A stretch of DNA of 64,000 nucleotides from Pseudomonas baetica (lineage in GTDB: Bacteria > Pseudomonadota > Gammaproteobacteria > Pseudomonadales > Pseudomonadaceae): NCBI RefSeq assembly GCF_002813455.1, contig NZ_PHHE01000001.1:2728001-2792000 (forward strand). Reading direction: 5' to 3'. A model generated the notes under the pieces. The model was not told the DNA's origin. It was given only the letters and a program-made list of their open reading frames with translations, and did not search any database. Below are positions 50,631 through 60,331 of this stretch, piece after piece; position 1 is the first letter of the stretch; each line of letters opens with the position of its first letter. Position numbers and translations under genes: made by a program.

Positions 50631-52385
50631 ATGAGTGAGTCACGCCCCCAATCCTCCCTGCGTGCGCCGATCCCGACGCAGTCGCGGCTGTCGTTCTGCG
50701 AAGCCTCCCCGCGCGACCTCAAACGCTGGATCGCCGGCCTGCCCAAGGCCAACATCGGCGAAACCGCCCGCCAGTTGTACCAAGGCCTGGGCGAGCTCAA
50801 CCAATTGCTCACCCCCAGCGACAATCGCCTGCAACTGCTGGAGCTGATGCGGCCCGAGGTTTATTTCGTCTGCCAGCATCTGGAGCGGCACTTTCTGCAT
50901 CAGGCGATCATGCTCGATGAGCGTTCGCGCAAGATCAGTAACTTGTGTCAGGCACTGCAGAGCCATCTGGCCATCGGCTACAAGCAGATCGTCTTGCGGA
51001 TTGCATCCAAGTACAGCAAGGATCGCGCGACGCTGGTCAGTCAGGCCCTGCAACGCGCGGCCCACGCGCTCAAAGGCCAATTGGTACGCGCCACGCAGTT
51101 GTACAGTTCGCCGCCGGAACAGCTGTGGTTCGAGTTGCATCAGCTGTATCGCATCGCTGGTCAATTGCAGCTGCAACAGCGGCGGGTGCGCGACGATCTC
51201 GCCAGCCTGACCAACGAGTTGAGCCTTGAACAGACTTACCTCGCAGCCCTGCTGCTGGGCAGTGCCCGCTGCAATCAACTGCGCCAGAACCAGATCGCCC
51301 GGCTCGCCGAAGTGCTGGATCCATGGAGCGGATTACTCAAACTCCATCCTGGCAGCACCGACGACGGCTTGTTTGCGATCAGCGCCGAACTCGATGCCGG
51401 GCCGCGCTACCGCAACATGTTTCGCAGCGAGCAAAAGGCCGGATTGCTTGGGTTCAATCCGCAGCCATTGGTGAATGTCATCGAAGCGCATTTGCTGCGC
51501 AAGGACACCTCCACACAGCTGCCAGTCCCGTCCGGAATGAGCTTCGATACCTTGCAACACTTGCACGCAACTTGGGGCCAAGCCGCCGAGCGCAGCTTTC
51601 AGCGCACTGTGGGTCAGGGCCACCTGACCGTGTGCGTGGGCATGAGCGCCCTGCACTTCTATCTCGGTGGCGAACGTAGCTTCAGCGAAATGCTCAAGCA
51701 CCCCGGTGCGCGCGCGGCGAACTTCAGCAGTGTCGTGGCCAAGGCTGAGAAAGACAGTTGGAGCCAAGCGTTCGATGCCGCGCCGCAGAGCAAGGCCGAT
51801 GAGTTTCTACCTTACGAAGAAATCCAGTACGACCAATTGATCGAGGACGAAAACAGCACGGACAACACCCCACACTATCCGACTTACGCGTTGCCGGTGA
51901 TCAATCACAGCCCCGGTGGTTATTGCCTGGGCTGGCCCACAGAGGTGCCCGCCGAGTTGCAGGCCGGCGAAATGCTCGGGATTCAAGACAGTGCAAGTCA
52001 GGGCTGGAGCATTGCGGTGATTCGCTGGATTCGTCAGGTGCGTGGCGCCGGCACGCAGATGGGCATCGAACTGGTGGCGCCGCATGCGCAGCCGTGCGGC
52101 CTGCAACTGGTGCGTTCGCGAGACGATCACAGTCACTATTTACGCGGATTGCTGCTGCCTGAGATCAGCGCGATCGACTTGCCCGCGACTTTGCTGGCGC
52201 CGCGACTGCCGTTTCAGGAAGGCAATAAGGTGCTGATCAACACCCTCGGCGAGGAGCACCGCGCCGGGCTGGATCGGCGGGTGGCGAGTACACACAGTTT
52301 CAATCAGTTTGCCTATCGCTCGCTGGAGGCCGCGCAGAATGGCGGGAGCGAGGAGGATTTTGATTCGTTGTGGAAGTCGCTATAG
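50631..52385 (+). CDS. PA4958-like conserved protein with possible C-terminal PilZ-like region
   Basis: 584 residues, soluble, mostly helical in the first 260 (e.g. RDLKRWIAGLPKANIGETAR; RQLYQGLGELNQLL). The last 150 (GWPTEVPAELQAGEMLGIQD...AVIRWIRQVRGAGTQMGIEL) looks like a PilZ-type beta barrel, though I see no clear RxxxR c-di-GMP motif. A role in regulation is a guess. Start at ATG 50631 on family resemblance; the ribosome site is weak. Confidence 0.78.
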   Translation: MSESRPQSSLRAPIPTQSRLSFCEASPRDLKRWIAGLPKANIGETARQLYQGLGELNQLLTPSDNRLQLLELMRPEVYFVCQHLERHFLHQAIMLDERSRKISNLCQALQSHLAIGYKQIVLRIASKYSKDRATLVSQALQRAAHALKGQLVRATQLYSSPPEQLWFELHQLYRIAGQLQLQQRRVRDDLASLTNELSLEQTYLAALLLGSARCNQLRQNQIARLAEVLDPWSGLLKLHPGSTDDGLFAISAELDAGPRYRNMFRSEQKAGLLGFNPQPLVNVIEAHLLRKDTSTQLPVPSGMSFDTLQHLHATWGQAAERSFQRTVGQGHLTVCVGMSALHFYLGGERSFSEMLKHPGARAANFSSVVAKAEKDSWSQAFDAAPQSKADEFLPYEEIQYDQLIEDENSTDNTPHYPTYALPVINHSPGGYCLGWPTEVPAELQAGEMLGIQDSASQGWSIAVIRWIRQVRGAGTQMGIELVAPHAQPCGLQLVRSRDDHSHYLRGLLLPEISAIDLPATLLAPRLPFQEGNKVLINTLGEEHRAGLDRRVASTHSFNQFAYRSLEAAQNGGSEEDFDSLWKSL

Positions 52386-52399
52386 ACCGAGGCGCTACC

Positions 52400-52465
52400 T
52401 TCGCGAGCAGGCTCGCTCCCACATTGAAATGCATTTCAAATGTGGGAGCGAGCCTGCTCGCGAAG
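52400..52465. repeat. REPIN 8
   Basis: Arms 52400-52423 and 52442-52465, subtype GCGAGCAGGCTCGCTCCCAC, inward. The spacer TTGAAATGCATTTCAA is itself a perfect palindrome, so the whole element can form one long hairpin. Confidence 0.92.
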
Positions 52466-52488
52466 AGGCCAGTCAGGCGATAAAGATC

Positions 52489-53703
52489 TCAGAGCTGTCC
52501 ATCACGATCACGGAAACCCAGCAGATACAGCACGCCATCCAGACCCAACGTGGAAATCGCCTGCTTCGCCGACTGTTTGACCAGCGGCTTGGCGCGGAAC
52601 GCCACGCCCAGCCCGGCAATCGCCAGCATCGGCAAATCATTCGCACCGTCGCCCACCGCAATGGTCTGCTCCAGACGCAAACCTTCCTTGTGCGCCAGCT
52701 CTTTCAACAGATCAGCCTTGCGCTGCGCATCGACAATCGGCTCGATCGCAACGCCAGTGCACTTGCCGTCGACCACTTCCAGCTCGTTGGCGAACACGTA
52801 ATCAATGCCTAGCCTGGCTTGCAACTGCTTGGCGAAATAAGTGAAGCCGCCGGACAGGATCGCGGTCTTGTAGCCCAGACGCTTGAGTTCAGCGAACAGG
52901 GTTTCAGCACCTTCGGTCAAACGCAGCGACGCGCCGATGGAATCAAGCACGCTGACGTCCAGGCCTTTAAGCAGCGCCAGACGTTCCTTGAAAGAGGCCC
53001 GGAAATCCAGTTCGCCAGCCATCGCCCGTTCGGTGATCGCCGAAACCTGCTCACCAACGCCGGCAGCCTTGGCCAGTTCATCGATGACTTCAGCCTCGAT
53101 TAGCGTCGAGTCCATGTCGAACACCGCCAGACGACGGTTGCGCCGGAACAGCGAATCTTCCTGGAAGGCGATGTCGACATTCAGTTCTTGGGCAACGGCG
53201 AGGAATTCGGCACGCAGCGCTTGCGGATCAGCCGCTTCGCCACGCACGGAGAACTCGATGCAGCCCTTGCCCTTGTCCGCTGGCGTGTCCAACGGCATGC
53301 GACCCGACAGACGGTCGATATGGTCGATGTTCAGGCCGTATTTGGCGGTGATCGAACTGACCGACTGCAACTGGCCGGCCGTTACTTTGCGGGTCAGCAG
53401 GGTGACGATATGACGTTTTTTGCCCTGATTGCCCACCCACTGCTGGTAATCCTCTTCGGACACCGGGGTAAAGCGCACCTGCTGATCGAGCTCGTAGCCC
53501 TTGAACAGGATGTCCTTGAGCACGGACTTGCCTTGCTCGGAGTCGGGAATTTCCACCAGGATGCCGAACGACAGGGTGTCGTGGATCACCGCTTGCCCGA
53601 TGTCGAGAATGTTCACACCACCTTGTGCCAGAACGCCGGTAATGGCTGCCGTCAGACCCGGACGGTCGACACCCGTGATGTTAATCAGGACGATTTCGCG
53701 CAA
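52489..53703 (-). CDS. serB: Phosphoserine phosphatase
   Basis: 404 residues from TTG 53703, which has GGGGGTG a few bases upstream and begins the family sequence (M)REIVLINITG. Two N-terminal ACT-like domains (about 1-175) are followed by the HAD domain with Asp196 and Asp198 in FDMDSTLIEAEVIDELA. Last step of serine synthesis. Divergent from the HAMP gene. Confidence 0.95.
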   Translation of the reverse strand: MREIVLINITGVDRPGLTAAITGVLAQGGVNILDIGQAVIHDTLSFGILVEIPDSEQGKSVLKDILFKGYELDQQVRFTPVSEEDYQQWVGNQGKKRHIVTLLTRKVTAGQLQSVSSITAKYGLNIDHIDRLSGRMPLDTPADKGKGCIEFSVRGEAADPQALRAEFLAVAQELNVDIAFQEDSLFRRNRRLAVFDMDSTLIEAEVIDELAKAAGVGEQVSAITERAMAGELDFRASFKERLALLKGLDVSVLDSIGASLRLTEGAETLFAELKRLGYKTAILSGGFTYFAKQLQARLGIDYVFANELEVVDGKCTGVAIEPIVDAQRKADLLKELAHKEGLRLEQTIAVGDGANDLPMLAIAGLGVAFRAKPLVKQSAKQAISTLGLDGVLYLLGFRDRDGQL

Positions 53704-53836
53704 CGCGCACCCCCGCAACTGGAAAAAAACGCATTCTACCCACTTTCAGTGACCATCGGGCACCGTGAGCGCTTTGCCGGTCTAGGGCCTGTCGCTATAC
53801 TGCGCGTCAACTTCACGGACAAAAGAGCCGAGCTCA

Positions 53837-55342
53837 GTGAACCGGCCCACGCCAGTTAAAACCGATAACTTCTTCCTGCTGATCTTCCGTGCACTGCGCC
53901 ACCGCCGTGTACCGATTGCATTGCGCATTGCCAGCCATAACGTGATCCTGGTCGCTCTGGCCCTGGTGATCTATGCCGGCGTGATGGGCTTGCAATTCAA
54001 GCAGGCCATGCACGAGCAGGCCGATGCGCTGGGCGAAAGCCTGACCACGCAGACCGCCACGTCCGCCACGGAACTGTTGGTGTCCAACGACATCCTCAGC
54101 CTCAACGTGCTGCTCAACAACCTGACCAAGAACAAACTGGTGGCCCACGCGGCGATCTATAGCGTGGATAACCGCATCCTCGCCGAATCCGGTCAGCGCC
54201 CCAAGCACAGCCTGTTGGGCGAGGCCGAGGGCATGTACGAGAGCAAGATCACATTCCAGGACGTGACTGCCGGACAACTGCGCATCAGTCTGGACATGGA
54301 TCAGTTCCAGCAGCCGATGACCATCAGCCTGCAGAGCATGGGCATTTTGAGTGCGATTCTGTTGGCGCTGTCGCTGGCCTTGAGCCTGCGCATGGGCCGT
54401 TACCTGTCGACGCCGCTGCTGCAATTGCGTGTCTGGCTGCGCCGGATTGACGAGCACACACCGGGCATTGAGCGTCAGGATGAAATCGGCGATCTGGCCC
54501 GTCAGCTGCACGCCAATTACGCGCCTGAACCTGCGCCTGAACCGGAACCCGAGTTCGAAGACGAGGAAGACGAGCCCGAATTCGAAGTGCGCAACCTGCG
54601 TGATCCGAGCTTTGACGAAACCCGCCCAATGGCCGCGCAGAAGCCTGCACCACGCCACCTGGTCAGCACCGTCGAAGACGATGACGACGATGACGCGTTC
54701 GCCGATCTGCGCGACGAGTCGCTGAGTGAAACCGCGCAACCGGTGGTTCGCCGAGCCACACCAAGCGTGCCGCAACACACGGCCGTGCTAGCGGTACAGC
54801 TGGGTTCGCAGGAGCAACTGCGCCGTCTGCCACGTGCGCGTCTGGAGGAGTTGCAGGAACGCTATCGCGATTGCCTGGATCAGGCCGCTTCGCTGTATCA
54901 GGGCGAAATTGAAACCCTGAACGATGGCAGCACGCTGATGCTGTTCCACACCGAAGACTGCGGCGACGACTACCTGACCAACGCGATCTGCTGCGGCGAG
55001 CTGCTGCGGGCGCTGGGCCATCAGTTGCAGATTGAAGTCGCCGACAGCGGCATCACCCTGCAATTGCAGCTGGGCCTGACCCTTGGCGATGAGTTGTTCG
55101 GCCTGAGCCAGATTGATCTGCTGCTGACCGATTCGGCTCAGGATGCCTTGGCCTTGTCGCAGCACAGCCGCAATCTGCTGCTGGTCGAGCGCAAGATCAG
55201 CGATGACGCGCTGATCCGTCAGCGTGCGCGGATCAGGCCGATTGCCAGCCCTGAAGGCGCGTGCTGCGTGGAGCGGTTGATGGAGCCTTATCCATCGATG
55301 CTGGAGCGGCAACTGGCGCGGATGCATGAGCGTCGGGCGTAA
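53837..55342 (+). CDS. HAMP membrane protein with degenerate nucleotide-cyclase-like C-terminus (PA4961-like)
   Basis: 501 residues from GTG 53837. Helix 1 (about 32-53), periplasmic domain (about 55-160), helix 2 (SMGILSAILLALSLALSL), HAMP, then an acidic linker (EPAPEPEPEFEDEEDEPEFE). The last 170 residues (VLAVQLGSQEQ ... GEIETLNDGSTLMLFH ... LQLQLGLTLGD) follow the strand-helix order of class III cyclases, but the first metal Asp is absent. Thus probably a sensor without catalysis. No kinase or GGDEF motif. Confidence 0.75.
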   Translation: MNRPTPVKTDNFFLLIFRALRHRRVPIALRIASHNVILVALALVIYAGVMGLQFKQAMHEQADALGESLTTQTATSATELLVSNDILSLNVLLNNLTKNKLVAHAAIYSVDNRILAESGQRPKHSLLGEAEGMYESKITFQDVTAGQLRISLDMDQFQQPMTISLQSMGILSAILLALSLALSLRMGRYLSTPLLQLRVWLRRIDEHTPGIERQDEIGDLARQLHANYAPEPAPEPEPEFEDEEDEPEFEVRNLRDPSFDETRPMAAQKPAPRHLVSTVEDDDDDDAFADLRDESLSETAQPVVRRATPSVPQHTAVLAVQLGSQEQLRRLPRARLEELQERYRDCLDQAASLYQGEIETLNDGSTLMLFHTEDCGDDYLTNAICCGELLRALGHQLQIEVADSGITLQLQLGLTLGDELFGLSQIDLLLTDSAQDALALSQHSRNLLLVERKISDDALIRQRARIRPIASPEGACCVERLMEPYPSMLERQLARMHERRA

Positions 55343-55363
55343 GCGCTAGCCCAGATGCACAGA

Positions 55364-55398
55364 AGCCCGCAGACGAGCGATTGTCTGCGGGCTTTTTT
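55364..55398 (+). terminator. Terminator of the HAMP gene
   Basis: GCCCGCAGAC, eight-base loop, complement, then TTTTTT. Confidence 0.92.
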
Positions 55399-55483
55399 GT
55401 GGCGTGCTGAAAAGATCGTTGCCTTCGGCAGCTACAGTGAATCGTCGTAACGCCCCTGTATCTTGTGGCGTCTGTTCTGGCCT

Positions 55484-55578
55484 CTTCGCGGGCAAGCCCG
55501 CTCCCACAGGGATTTGAGGTACTCACACGATTCGTGCAGCACTCCATGAACCTGTGGGAGCGGGCTTGCTCGCGAAGG
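55484..55578. repeat. REPIN 9
   Basis: Arms 55484-55508 (GCGGGCAAGCCCGCTCCCAC) and 55554-55578 (GTGGGAGCGGGCTTGCTCGC), inward; spacer about 45 bp, one arm with a base change. Confidence 0.87.
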
Positions 55579-55617
55579 CGCCAGCGCTGGCGACAAGGAT
55601 CTCCAGCCCCAGACACA

Positions 55618-55644
55618 ACAAAGCCCGCACAAGGCGGGCTTTGT
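55618..55644 (-). terminator. Terminator of the PqiC-like gene
   Basis: ACAAAGCCCGC, five-base loop, exact complement; T-rich tail on the minus strand. Confidence 0.85.
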
Positions 55645-55661
55645 CTTGACTCAAACCAGAC

Positions 55662-56372
55662 TCAGAAGCGGAACACTTCCATATCCGTGCGAATCGGTGA
55701 GGCCATCGGGATCTTCGGCTGCTTCTCGGCTTCCACCGCCGGCGCTGCCGGCTTCGGTGCCGCTTTACGCGGCGCTTCGGCGACCGGAGGCTGATTGGCC
55801 AACGGCTTGAGCGCTACCGACAGCTGCTCGGCCAGACGCTGCAACAAAATCCCCTGTGCTTTAACCTGCGAAGCCGTACTACCGGCATGCAGCTCCTGCA
55901 GATGCACGATGCGGTTATCGCGCACCCGACCACGACGGTCGATCAAGCGCCATTGCGCATCAAGAATCGCCGGCTGTTTTTCGCCAGAGTCCAGACGCGT
56001 GATGGTCAGTAATACCTGCACATCCGGGGTAAACCCGCCTGTGGCTGGCGACAGCACGACACGTTGGCTGTCGAGATGACCGGCGACCTGACGCATCAGC
56101 AACTGATCGATATCCGACGAAAGGCTGCCCGCCCAACGACCATCGGTCGCCGCTTGCAGGCTACCGTCGGGTTGACGTTGCAGCAAGGTTTCACGTTGCA
56201 GGTAATCGGCCAACACAACCGGACCCAACAAAACCGCCATGCCCGCGCTTTGCGCAGGCTGAACCGGACTTCCGCTGTCCAGCTGATACAGCGACACCGG
56301 CTGGTGAACGCTGCAACCCGCCAGGCCCAAAACGCCGGCGAGCAGGAAAATAAGGGGGCGCAGAGCAGTCAT
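55662..56372 (-). CDS. PqiC-like (ABC transport auxiliary) lipoprotein
   Basis: 236 residues if started at ATG 56372 (or one codon earlier). Lipoprotein signal MTALRPLIFLLAGVLGLAGC with lipid-bearing Cys20. The domain SLYQLDSG...AVLLGPVVLADYLQRE...SDIDQLLMRQV matches the DUF330/PqiC fold of MCE-type lipid-transport auxiliaries. A Pro/Ala/Lys tail (about 185-220) is extra. No pqiA or pqiB is beside it. Confidence 0.82.
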   Translation of the reverse strand: MTALRPLIFLLAGVLGLAGCSVHQPVSLYQLDSGSPVQPAQSAGMAVLLGPVVLADYLQRETLLQRQPDGSLQAATDGRWAGSLSSDIDQLLMRQVAGHLDSQRVVLSPATGGFTPDVQVLLTITRLDSGEKQPAILDAQWRLIDRRGRVRDNRIVHLQELHAGSTASQVKAQGILLQRLAEQLSVALKPLANQPPVAEAPRKAAPKPAAPAVEAEKQPKIPMASPIRTDMEVFRF

Positions 56373-56548
56373 CATCCCGTCCAAGTGGCCGCCACAAGGC
56401 TGACCACAGTGAAAATACTCAATAAATATGAAGAACGCTCGGCCACGCCGGCGCTTGAAAGGCCATATCATCCGTGAATATGCGTTCCGACTCCAGCGCC
56501 AAAGCGTCGATCTACGCGTTAAATCGTGGATCGACGCCTCTAGGACGC

Positions 56549-58813
56549 CTAATTGAGGTTTTCGACGAGCAGCGCATCCACTCTCTGGAAGCCCCTTGGA
56601 AGCTTGTTGCCGCGCCGCCCACGCTCACCTTTGTAGTGTTCGAGGTCGTCGGCCTTCAGCGACAAGGTACGTTTCCCGGCCTGCAACACCAGAGTGGCGC
56701 CTTCCGGAAGTACGGCGATGTCCGTGACATATTCTTCGCGACTGGCCACACGCTCACCGGAAATACCGATGATCTTGTTGCCTTTGCCCTTCCCTAATTG
56801 TGGCAGATCGCTGATTTTGAAGATCAGCAGGCGACCTTCGGTCGTGACCGAGGCCAGCCAGTTCTGCTCACGATCGGCCACTGGACGCGGGGCGATAACC
56901 TTGGCGTTGTTCGGCAGGCTCAACAGGGCCTTACCCGCCTTGTTCTTGGCTTGCAGGTCTTCGCCTTTGACCACGAAGCCGTAACCGGCGTCGGAAGCGA
57001 TCACGTACAACGCGTCGTCTTCCGGCATCAGCACGCATTCGAACGATGCGCCCGGTGGCGGCGTCAGACGGCCGGTCAACGGTTCACCCTGGCCACGCGC
57101 CGAGGGCAGCGTATGCGCGGCGACCGAATAGCTGCGGCCGGTGGAGTCAATCACCACGGCAGACTGGTTGGAACGCCCCGCCGCCGAGGTTTTGAAGCCG
57201 TCGCCGGCCTTGTACGACAGGCCCGTGGCGTCGATATCGTGCCCTTTGGCGGAACGTATCCAGCCTTTTTCCGACAGTACGACAGTCACTTTTTCGTTCG
57301 GCAGCAGATCGTGTTCGGTCAGCGCCTTGGCTTCGGCGCGCTCGACGATTGGCGAGCGGCGGTCGTCGCCATAGGTTTCGGCGTCTTTGATCAGCTCGGT
57401 GCGCACCAGTTTCTTCAGCTTGGCTTCGCTACCCAGCAGGGCTTGCAGCTTGGCTTGTTCCTTGAGCAGTTCGTCCTGCTCGTCGCGCAGCTTCATCTCT
57501 TCCAGTCGCGCCAACTGACGCAGACGAGTATCGAGAATGTAGTCGGCCTGAATCTCGCTGAGGGCGAAACGCTCGATCAGCTTGGCTTTCGGGTGTTCCT
57601 CGGTGCGGATGATGTGGATCACTTCATCGAGGTTGAGGTAGGCGATCAGCAAACCGTCCAACAGGTGCAGGCGACGCTCGACTTTGTCGAGGCGGAATTG
57701 CAGGCGCCGACGCACAGTCAGCACGCGGAATTCCAGCCATTCAACGAGCAACGCGCGCAGGTTTTTCAGCTGTGGTTTGCCGTCCAGACCGATGATGTTG
57801 ACGTTGACCCGGTAAGTCGACTCCAGCTCGGTACTGGCGAACAGGTGCTGCATCAGCGCTTCGTGATCGACGCGGCTGTTGACCGGGATGATCACGATGC
57901 GGCATGGGTTTTCGTGGTCGGATTCGTCACGCAGGTCGGCGATCTGCGGGGCTTTCGACGGCTTGGCCTGCATCAGTGCGGCGATCTGCTCCAGCACTTT
58001 GGCCCCGGAGACCTGGTGCGGCAGCGCGGTGACGATGATGTCGCCATCCTCGACGTGGTACACGGCGCGCATGCGCACCGAGCCCTTGCCGGTTTCGTAC
58101 ATTTTCAGCAGGTCGGCGCGCGGCGTGATGATTTCCGCTTCGGTCGGATAGTCCGGGCCCTGAATGTGCTCGCAGAGCTGTTCAACGGTGGCCTTCGGCT
58201 CATCGAGCAGGCGCACGCAAGCGGTGGCGACTTCGCGCAGGTTGTGCGGCGGTACGTCGGTGGCCATGCCCACGGCGATACCGGTGGTGCCGTTGAGCAG
58301 AATGTTCGGCAGGCGCGCCGGCAACACCAGCGGCTCCTGCAGGGTGCCGTCGAAGTTCGGACCCCAGTCGGCCGTGCCCTGGCCCAGTTCGCTGAGCAGC
58401 ACTTCGGAATAACGCGACAGGCGTGCTTCGGTGTAACGCATGGCGGCGAAGGACTTGGGATCGTCCGGCGCACCCCAGTTACCCTGGCCATCGACCAGCG
58501 TGTAGCGATAGCTGAATGGCTGGGCCATCAGCACCATCGCTTCGTAACAGGCCGAATCGCCGTGCGGGTGGAACTTACCGAGCACGTCACCGACGGTACG
58601 CGCCGATTTCTTGTGCTTGGAATCAGCGTCCAGCCCTAGTTCGCTCATGGCGTAGACGATACGCCGCTGTACCGGTTTCAGGCCGTCGCCGATATGCGGC
58701 AGAGCACGGTCCATGATCACGTACATGGAGTAATTGAGGTAGGCACTTTCGGTGAAGTCAGCCAGCGAGCGGCGTTCTACACCGTCCAGGCTAAGATCAA
58801 GGGGGTTGCTCAT
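56549..58813 (-). CDS. parC: DNA topoisomerase IV subunit A
   Basis: 754 residues from ATG 58813. DNA-cleaving Tyr127 in [11 protein letters not shown]; quinolone-region residues are wild type (Ser87 in [10 protein letters not shown], Glu91). The C-terminal beta-pinwheel starts around residue 490. Decatenates chromosomes with ParE, encoded 1.5 kb upstream with two small genes in between. Confidence 0.97.
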   Translation of the reverse strand: MSNPLDLSLDGVERRSLADFTESAYLNYSMYVIMDRALPHIGDGLKPVQRRIVYAMSELGLDADSKHKKSARTVGDVLGKFHPHGDSACYEAMVLMAQPFSYRYTLVDGQGNWGAPDDPKSFAAMRYTEARLSRYSEVLLSELGQGTADWGPNFDGTLQEPLVLPARLPNILLNGTTGIAVGMATDVPPHNLREVATACVRLLDEPKATVEQLCEHIQGPDYPTEAEIITPRADLLKMYETGKGSVRMRAVYHVEDGDIIVTALPHQVSGAKVLEQIAALMQAKPSKAPQIADLRDESDHENPCRIVIIPVNSRVDHEALMQHLFASTELESTYRVNVNIIGLDGKPQLKNLRALLVEWLEFRVLTVRRRLQFRLDKVERRLHLLDGLLIAYLNLDEVIHIIRTEEHPKAKLIERFALSEIQADYILDTRLRQLARLEEMKLRDEQDELLKEQAKLQALLGSEAKLKKLVRTELIKDAETYGDDRRSPIVERAEAKALTEHDLLPNEKVTVVLSEKGWIRSAKGHDIDATGLSYKAGDGFKTSAAGRSNQSAVVIDSTGRSYSVAAHTLPSARGQGEPLTGRLTPPPGASFECVLMPEDDALYVIASDAGYGFVVKGEDLQAKNKAGKALLSLPNNAKVIAPRPVADREQNWLASVTTEGRLLIFKISDLPQLGKGKGNKIIGISGERVASREEYVTDIAVLPEGATLVLQAGKRTLSLKADDLEHYKGERGRRGNKLPRGFQRVDALLVENLN

Positions 58814-58820
58814 GCAGGCC

Positions 58821-59345
58821 TCATCGGTTCGTTGTCTGGCGCAGCAGCATGGTGCCACCGCGCTGAGTAAATTCAAGTTTGTTCAGGGCGCTCATGCCAA
58901 GCAGCACCTGATCGCCATGCAACCCCGGCGCCACCAGTGCGCGGACATCCCGCAGCACGATGTCGCCCAGTTGCAGGCGGGCAATTTTTGTCCGGTAGCC
59001 CTGGCTCAGGCCATTGGCCGTGCTCAGAGTCACACCGAAACCTTCTTCGAGCTTCAAGCGTTTGGCCAGATCCGCCGGGATCGCCACATCGGTCGCGCCG
59101 GTGTCGAGCATGAACTCCACCGGCTCACCGTTGATCTGGCCGCTGGCGACAAAATGCCCCTGGGCATTGCTCGCCAGCTTCACTTCAATAAAGCCTTCGC
59201 CCTGTTCCGAACTGACGACGACGTTCGGATTCTGCTGGCGCTGTTCCCACTGGCCGAAAAACCGCGTGGCCAGAAACAGCGCCGCGCACCACGCCACAAT
59301 CATCAGCACACGCCCGGCGCGTTTGCCCGGCGGGTGCTGGCTCAT
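58821..59345 (-). CDS. Membrane-anchored retropepsin-like aspartic protease (clan AA, TIGR02281 type)
   Basis: 174 residues from ATG 59345 (GGAGCG upstream). N-terminal membrane helix ([19 protein letters not shown]) and a single protease domain with active-site [13 protein letters not shown] and the later [13 protein letters not shown] flap-end motif. It would need to dimerise. It overlaps the upstream esterase-like stop by 4 nt and precedes parC by 7 bp. Confidence 0.88.
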   Translation of the reverse strand: MSQHPPGKRAGRVLMIVAWCAALFLATRFFGQWEQRQQNPNVVVSSEQGEGFIEVKLASNAQGHFVASGQINGEPVEFMLDTGATDVAIPADLAKRLKLEEGFGVTLSTANGLSQGYRTKIARLQLGDIVLRDVRALVAPGLHGDQVLLGMSALNKLEFTQRGGTMLLRQTTNR

Positions 59346-60331
59346 GGTTTGGCGCTCCATCCACCTTCAGGTGCGGCGAAACGCCAGACGATCGGGCGTT
59401 TTTCGCCGTCGGCACGGGCACCGTCGTTGTTGTCGAGGCCGATCCAGGCACCGTCGGCGTCCACCACCAGCGCTTCCGCCAGACCAAAGGCCTGCGAGTA
59501 ACGTCGCAGCGGCTGCAAGGCTTCCTCGGCGAACGACCAGCAACGCTCGACCTTGGCCGTCACTGCATCGCGGCGGCAGAGTTGGTACGCGTTGCGCTCC
59601 AGCGTGAACAGTTTGCCGTTGAACAACGACAGGTCGGCGAAGTCGCGCGTCACCACCCGGGCTTTGGGAAACTGCGGCGGCTGCATCTCCACCCCGGCTT
59701 CGCTAAGCAGCACACAGCCGCCATCGCAATCCCAGACCGTTTGCTGGCGCTTGATTTTCAGCAGCCCACGCCGTTCGCGCTCGGCGGCCAGCCATATTTC
59801 ATCGCCCGCCGGGTTGATCGTCAGGCCTTCGAACAAAGCGTTGAAGTTCAGCAGCATGCCGCTGGCCCGTGCTTCACGAACCAGCATCGGCGAAATTTTC
59901 AGCCACGACGCAGTGCCTTCCGGCGACACCTGTAACACGGCTGCATGGGCTTCGCTGACGATGTAGCGATTGCCGGCGTTGTCGCAGGTGATACCTTCGA
60001 AATCCAGATCGCCGCCACGAACGAACGATGCCGCCCAGGTGCGCATTCTCAACCCCCAAGGCAATCCGCTGTCTGGCAACGATGGCACGTCGACACGCAC
60101 GGTTTCAGCCTGCCAGACCTGATCGGCGGTATTGAGACGGTAGATCTGGTCATCGTCCCGGTCAGAGACCGTCCACAAATCCTTACCGCACACCGCCAGC
60201 CCAGACAGGTTACCGCCGCGTAGGCCGTCAACCGGATGCTCGGCCAGTAACTTCAGCTCCGGTACAGGCTCCGCCGACACCGTCATCGCACTCAGTAGCA
60301 ACGCACTCGCCAAGACCCAACCGAACCGCAT
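59342..60331 (-). CDS. Secreted esterase-like (phytase-like domain) protein
   Basis: 329 residues, signal peptide about 1-21 (VLASALLLSAMTVSA). A beta-propeller-like domain of the 'esterase-like activity of phytase' type: LSGLAVCGKDLWTVSDRDDD, DLDFEGITCD, NALFEGLTINPAGDEIWLAAE, GLAEALVVDADGAWIGLDNND. ATG 60331 shares a base with the parE stop. Substrate unknown. Confidence 0.83.
   Translation of the reverse strand: MRFGWVLASALLLSAMTVSAEPVPELKLLAEHPVDGLRGGNLSGLAVCGKDLWTVSDRDDDQIYRLNTADQVWQAETVRVDVPSLPDSGLPWGLRMRTWAASFVRGGDLDFEGITCDNAGNRYIVSEAHAAVLQVSPEGTASWLKISPMLVREARASGMLLNFNALFEGLTINPAGDEIWLAAERERRGLLKIKRQQTVWDCDGGCVLLSEAGVEMQPPQFPKARVVTRDFADLSLFNGKLFTLERNAYQLCRRDAVTAKVERCWSFAEEALQPLRRYSQAFGLAEALVVDADGAWIGLDNNDGARADGEKRPIVWRFAAPEGGWSAKP

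Larger units (their letters stand above)
55343..55661. other. 319-bp convergent gap
   Basis: Two terminators, one for each convergent gene, with REPIN 9 between them. No gene. Confidence 0.8.
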
